Below the pieces are notes generated by a model. That model searched no databases. It worked only from the letters and a program-made list of their open reading frames with translations, and was not told where the DNA came from. From SAR86 cluster bacterium (GTDB lineage: Bacteria; Pseudomonadota; Gammaproteobacteria; SAR86; D2472), in assembly GCA_029248485.1 (NCBI GenBank), contig JAQWJG010000031.1, forward strand, positions 1 through 6,003: a stretch of 6,003 nucleotides of DNA, given 5' to 3'. Each line of letters begins with the position of its first letter. Position 1 is the stretch's first letter. The position numbers and the translations under genes were made by a program. Below are positions 5,853-6,003 of this stretch, in pieces.

Positions 5853-6003
5853 TTATCAATGTAATTGCACAACCGATGGATGGATTATTGTAAACAATGA
5901 ACTGGTTCGCAAAGGTCCGGCAAGAGATTTAATCACAAAAGAAAAATTTAAAAATTTTATTCTAGAGCTTGAATGGAATATATCAAAGGGCGGTAACAGT
6001 GGA
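5754..6003. repeat. Large inverted repeat: two 99-bp arms around a 52-base loop, reaching the window end
   Basis: Left arm 5754-5852 and right arm 5905-6003 are reverse complements, with 98 of 99 positions pairing. The only mismatch is 5814 (C) against 5943 (A). The arms end sharply at 5852/5905: the next several bases of the loop do not pair. The right arm stops only because the window stops, so the true arm may be longer. Both arms lie inside the coding sequence of a DUF1080 domain, which argues against a terminator, transposon end or CRISPR. The geometry (gene body, sharp turn, upstream coding sequence of the same gene in the opposite direction) is that of a fold-back chimera. Confidence 0.95.
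5848..6003 (+). CDS. DUF1080 protein, internal fragment on the opposite strand (duplicate of the minus-strand gene, runs off the right edge)
   Basis: This plus-strand frame encodes 52 residues and is open to the end of the window. Residues from about TYQCNCTTDGWIIVNNEL (5851-5904) are unique to this copy and look like the DUF1080 stretch that normally precedes L-V-R-K-G-P. From 5905 on, the protein is identical to the start of the minus-strand fragment, up to GGNSG. No start codon or signal peptide is present, so it is a fragment. Joined to the minus-strand copy, it would add about 18-20 residues to the N-terminal side of one gene of roughly 180 visible residues. It is most simply the same gene read in the other direction after a fold-back event; a real second, divergent gene is the alternative. 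Confidence 0.7.

Noticed and set aside
5754..6003. The hairpin as a terminator, insertion-sequence end, or CRISPR repeat
   Set aside because: The arms are 99 bp of ordinary DUF1080 coding sequence, there is no transposase or target duplication, only one repeat pair, and the loop encodes the missing part of the same protein.
1..6003. A defence, toxin-antitoxin, secretion or phage system
   Set aside because: All full-length genes except one small exported protein fit ordinary metabolic or exported enzyme families, and that one shows no toxin, nuclease or membrane-pore features.

Overview
The window is an AT-rich bacterial fragment with densely packed genes. It holds one truncated gene on the minus strand, a run of six genes on the plus strand, and a second truncated minus-strand gene that ends in an inverted duplication. 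Low GC, short intergenic gaps and the gene content (formate-THF ligase, EthD-like, aldo/keto reductase, SDR, PhoPQ-related protein, DUF1080) would suit a streamlined marine gammaproteobacterium such as SAR86 or a relative. That taxonomic call is inference; no rRNA or marker gene is present.

Layout: bases 1-728 (minus) hold the N-terminal ~240 residues of formate--tetrahydrofolate ligase (fhs), which runs off the left edge and carries an apparent one-base frameshift near 69-80. Bases 729-862 are a divergent intergenic region with a reasonable fhs promoter (-35 at 794-799, -10 at 771-776) and two small palindromes that could be operators. From 863 the plus strand encodes an EthD-type dimeric alpha/beta-barrel protein, an exported single-domain rhodanese, and a small exported protein of unknown function. 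After an 81-bp gap come an aldo/keto reductase of the Kv-beta/YghZ type, a classical SDR oxidoreductase that begins on the base after the reductase stop codon, and an exported PhoPQ-related alpha/beta-hydrolase-like protein (PF10142). The last three probably form one transcript; the first three may form another or be continuous with it.

Bases 5361-5852 (minus) encode the C-terminal 163 residues of a DUF1080 (3-keto-disaccharide hydrolase-like, concanavalin-fold) protein. At 5852 the sequence turns back on itself: 5905-6003 is the reverse complement of 5754-5852, with 98 of 99 bases matching, around a 52-base loop. The loop encodes, on the opposite strand, the residues that should precede the point where the minus-strand copy is cut. 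The simplest reading is a fold-back chimera (whole-genome amplification or assembly) at a contig end, not two genes. I saw no mobile element, CRISPR, tRNA, rRNA or clear defence system. The most notable points are this fold-back structure, the fhs frameshift, and a pair of neighbouring exported proteins with related signal-peptide sequences.
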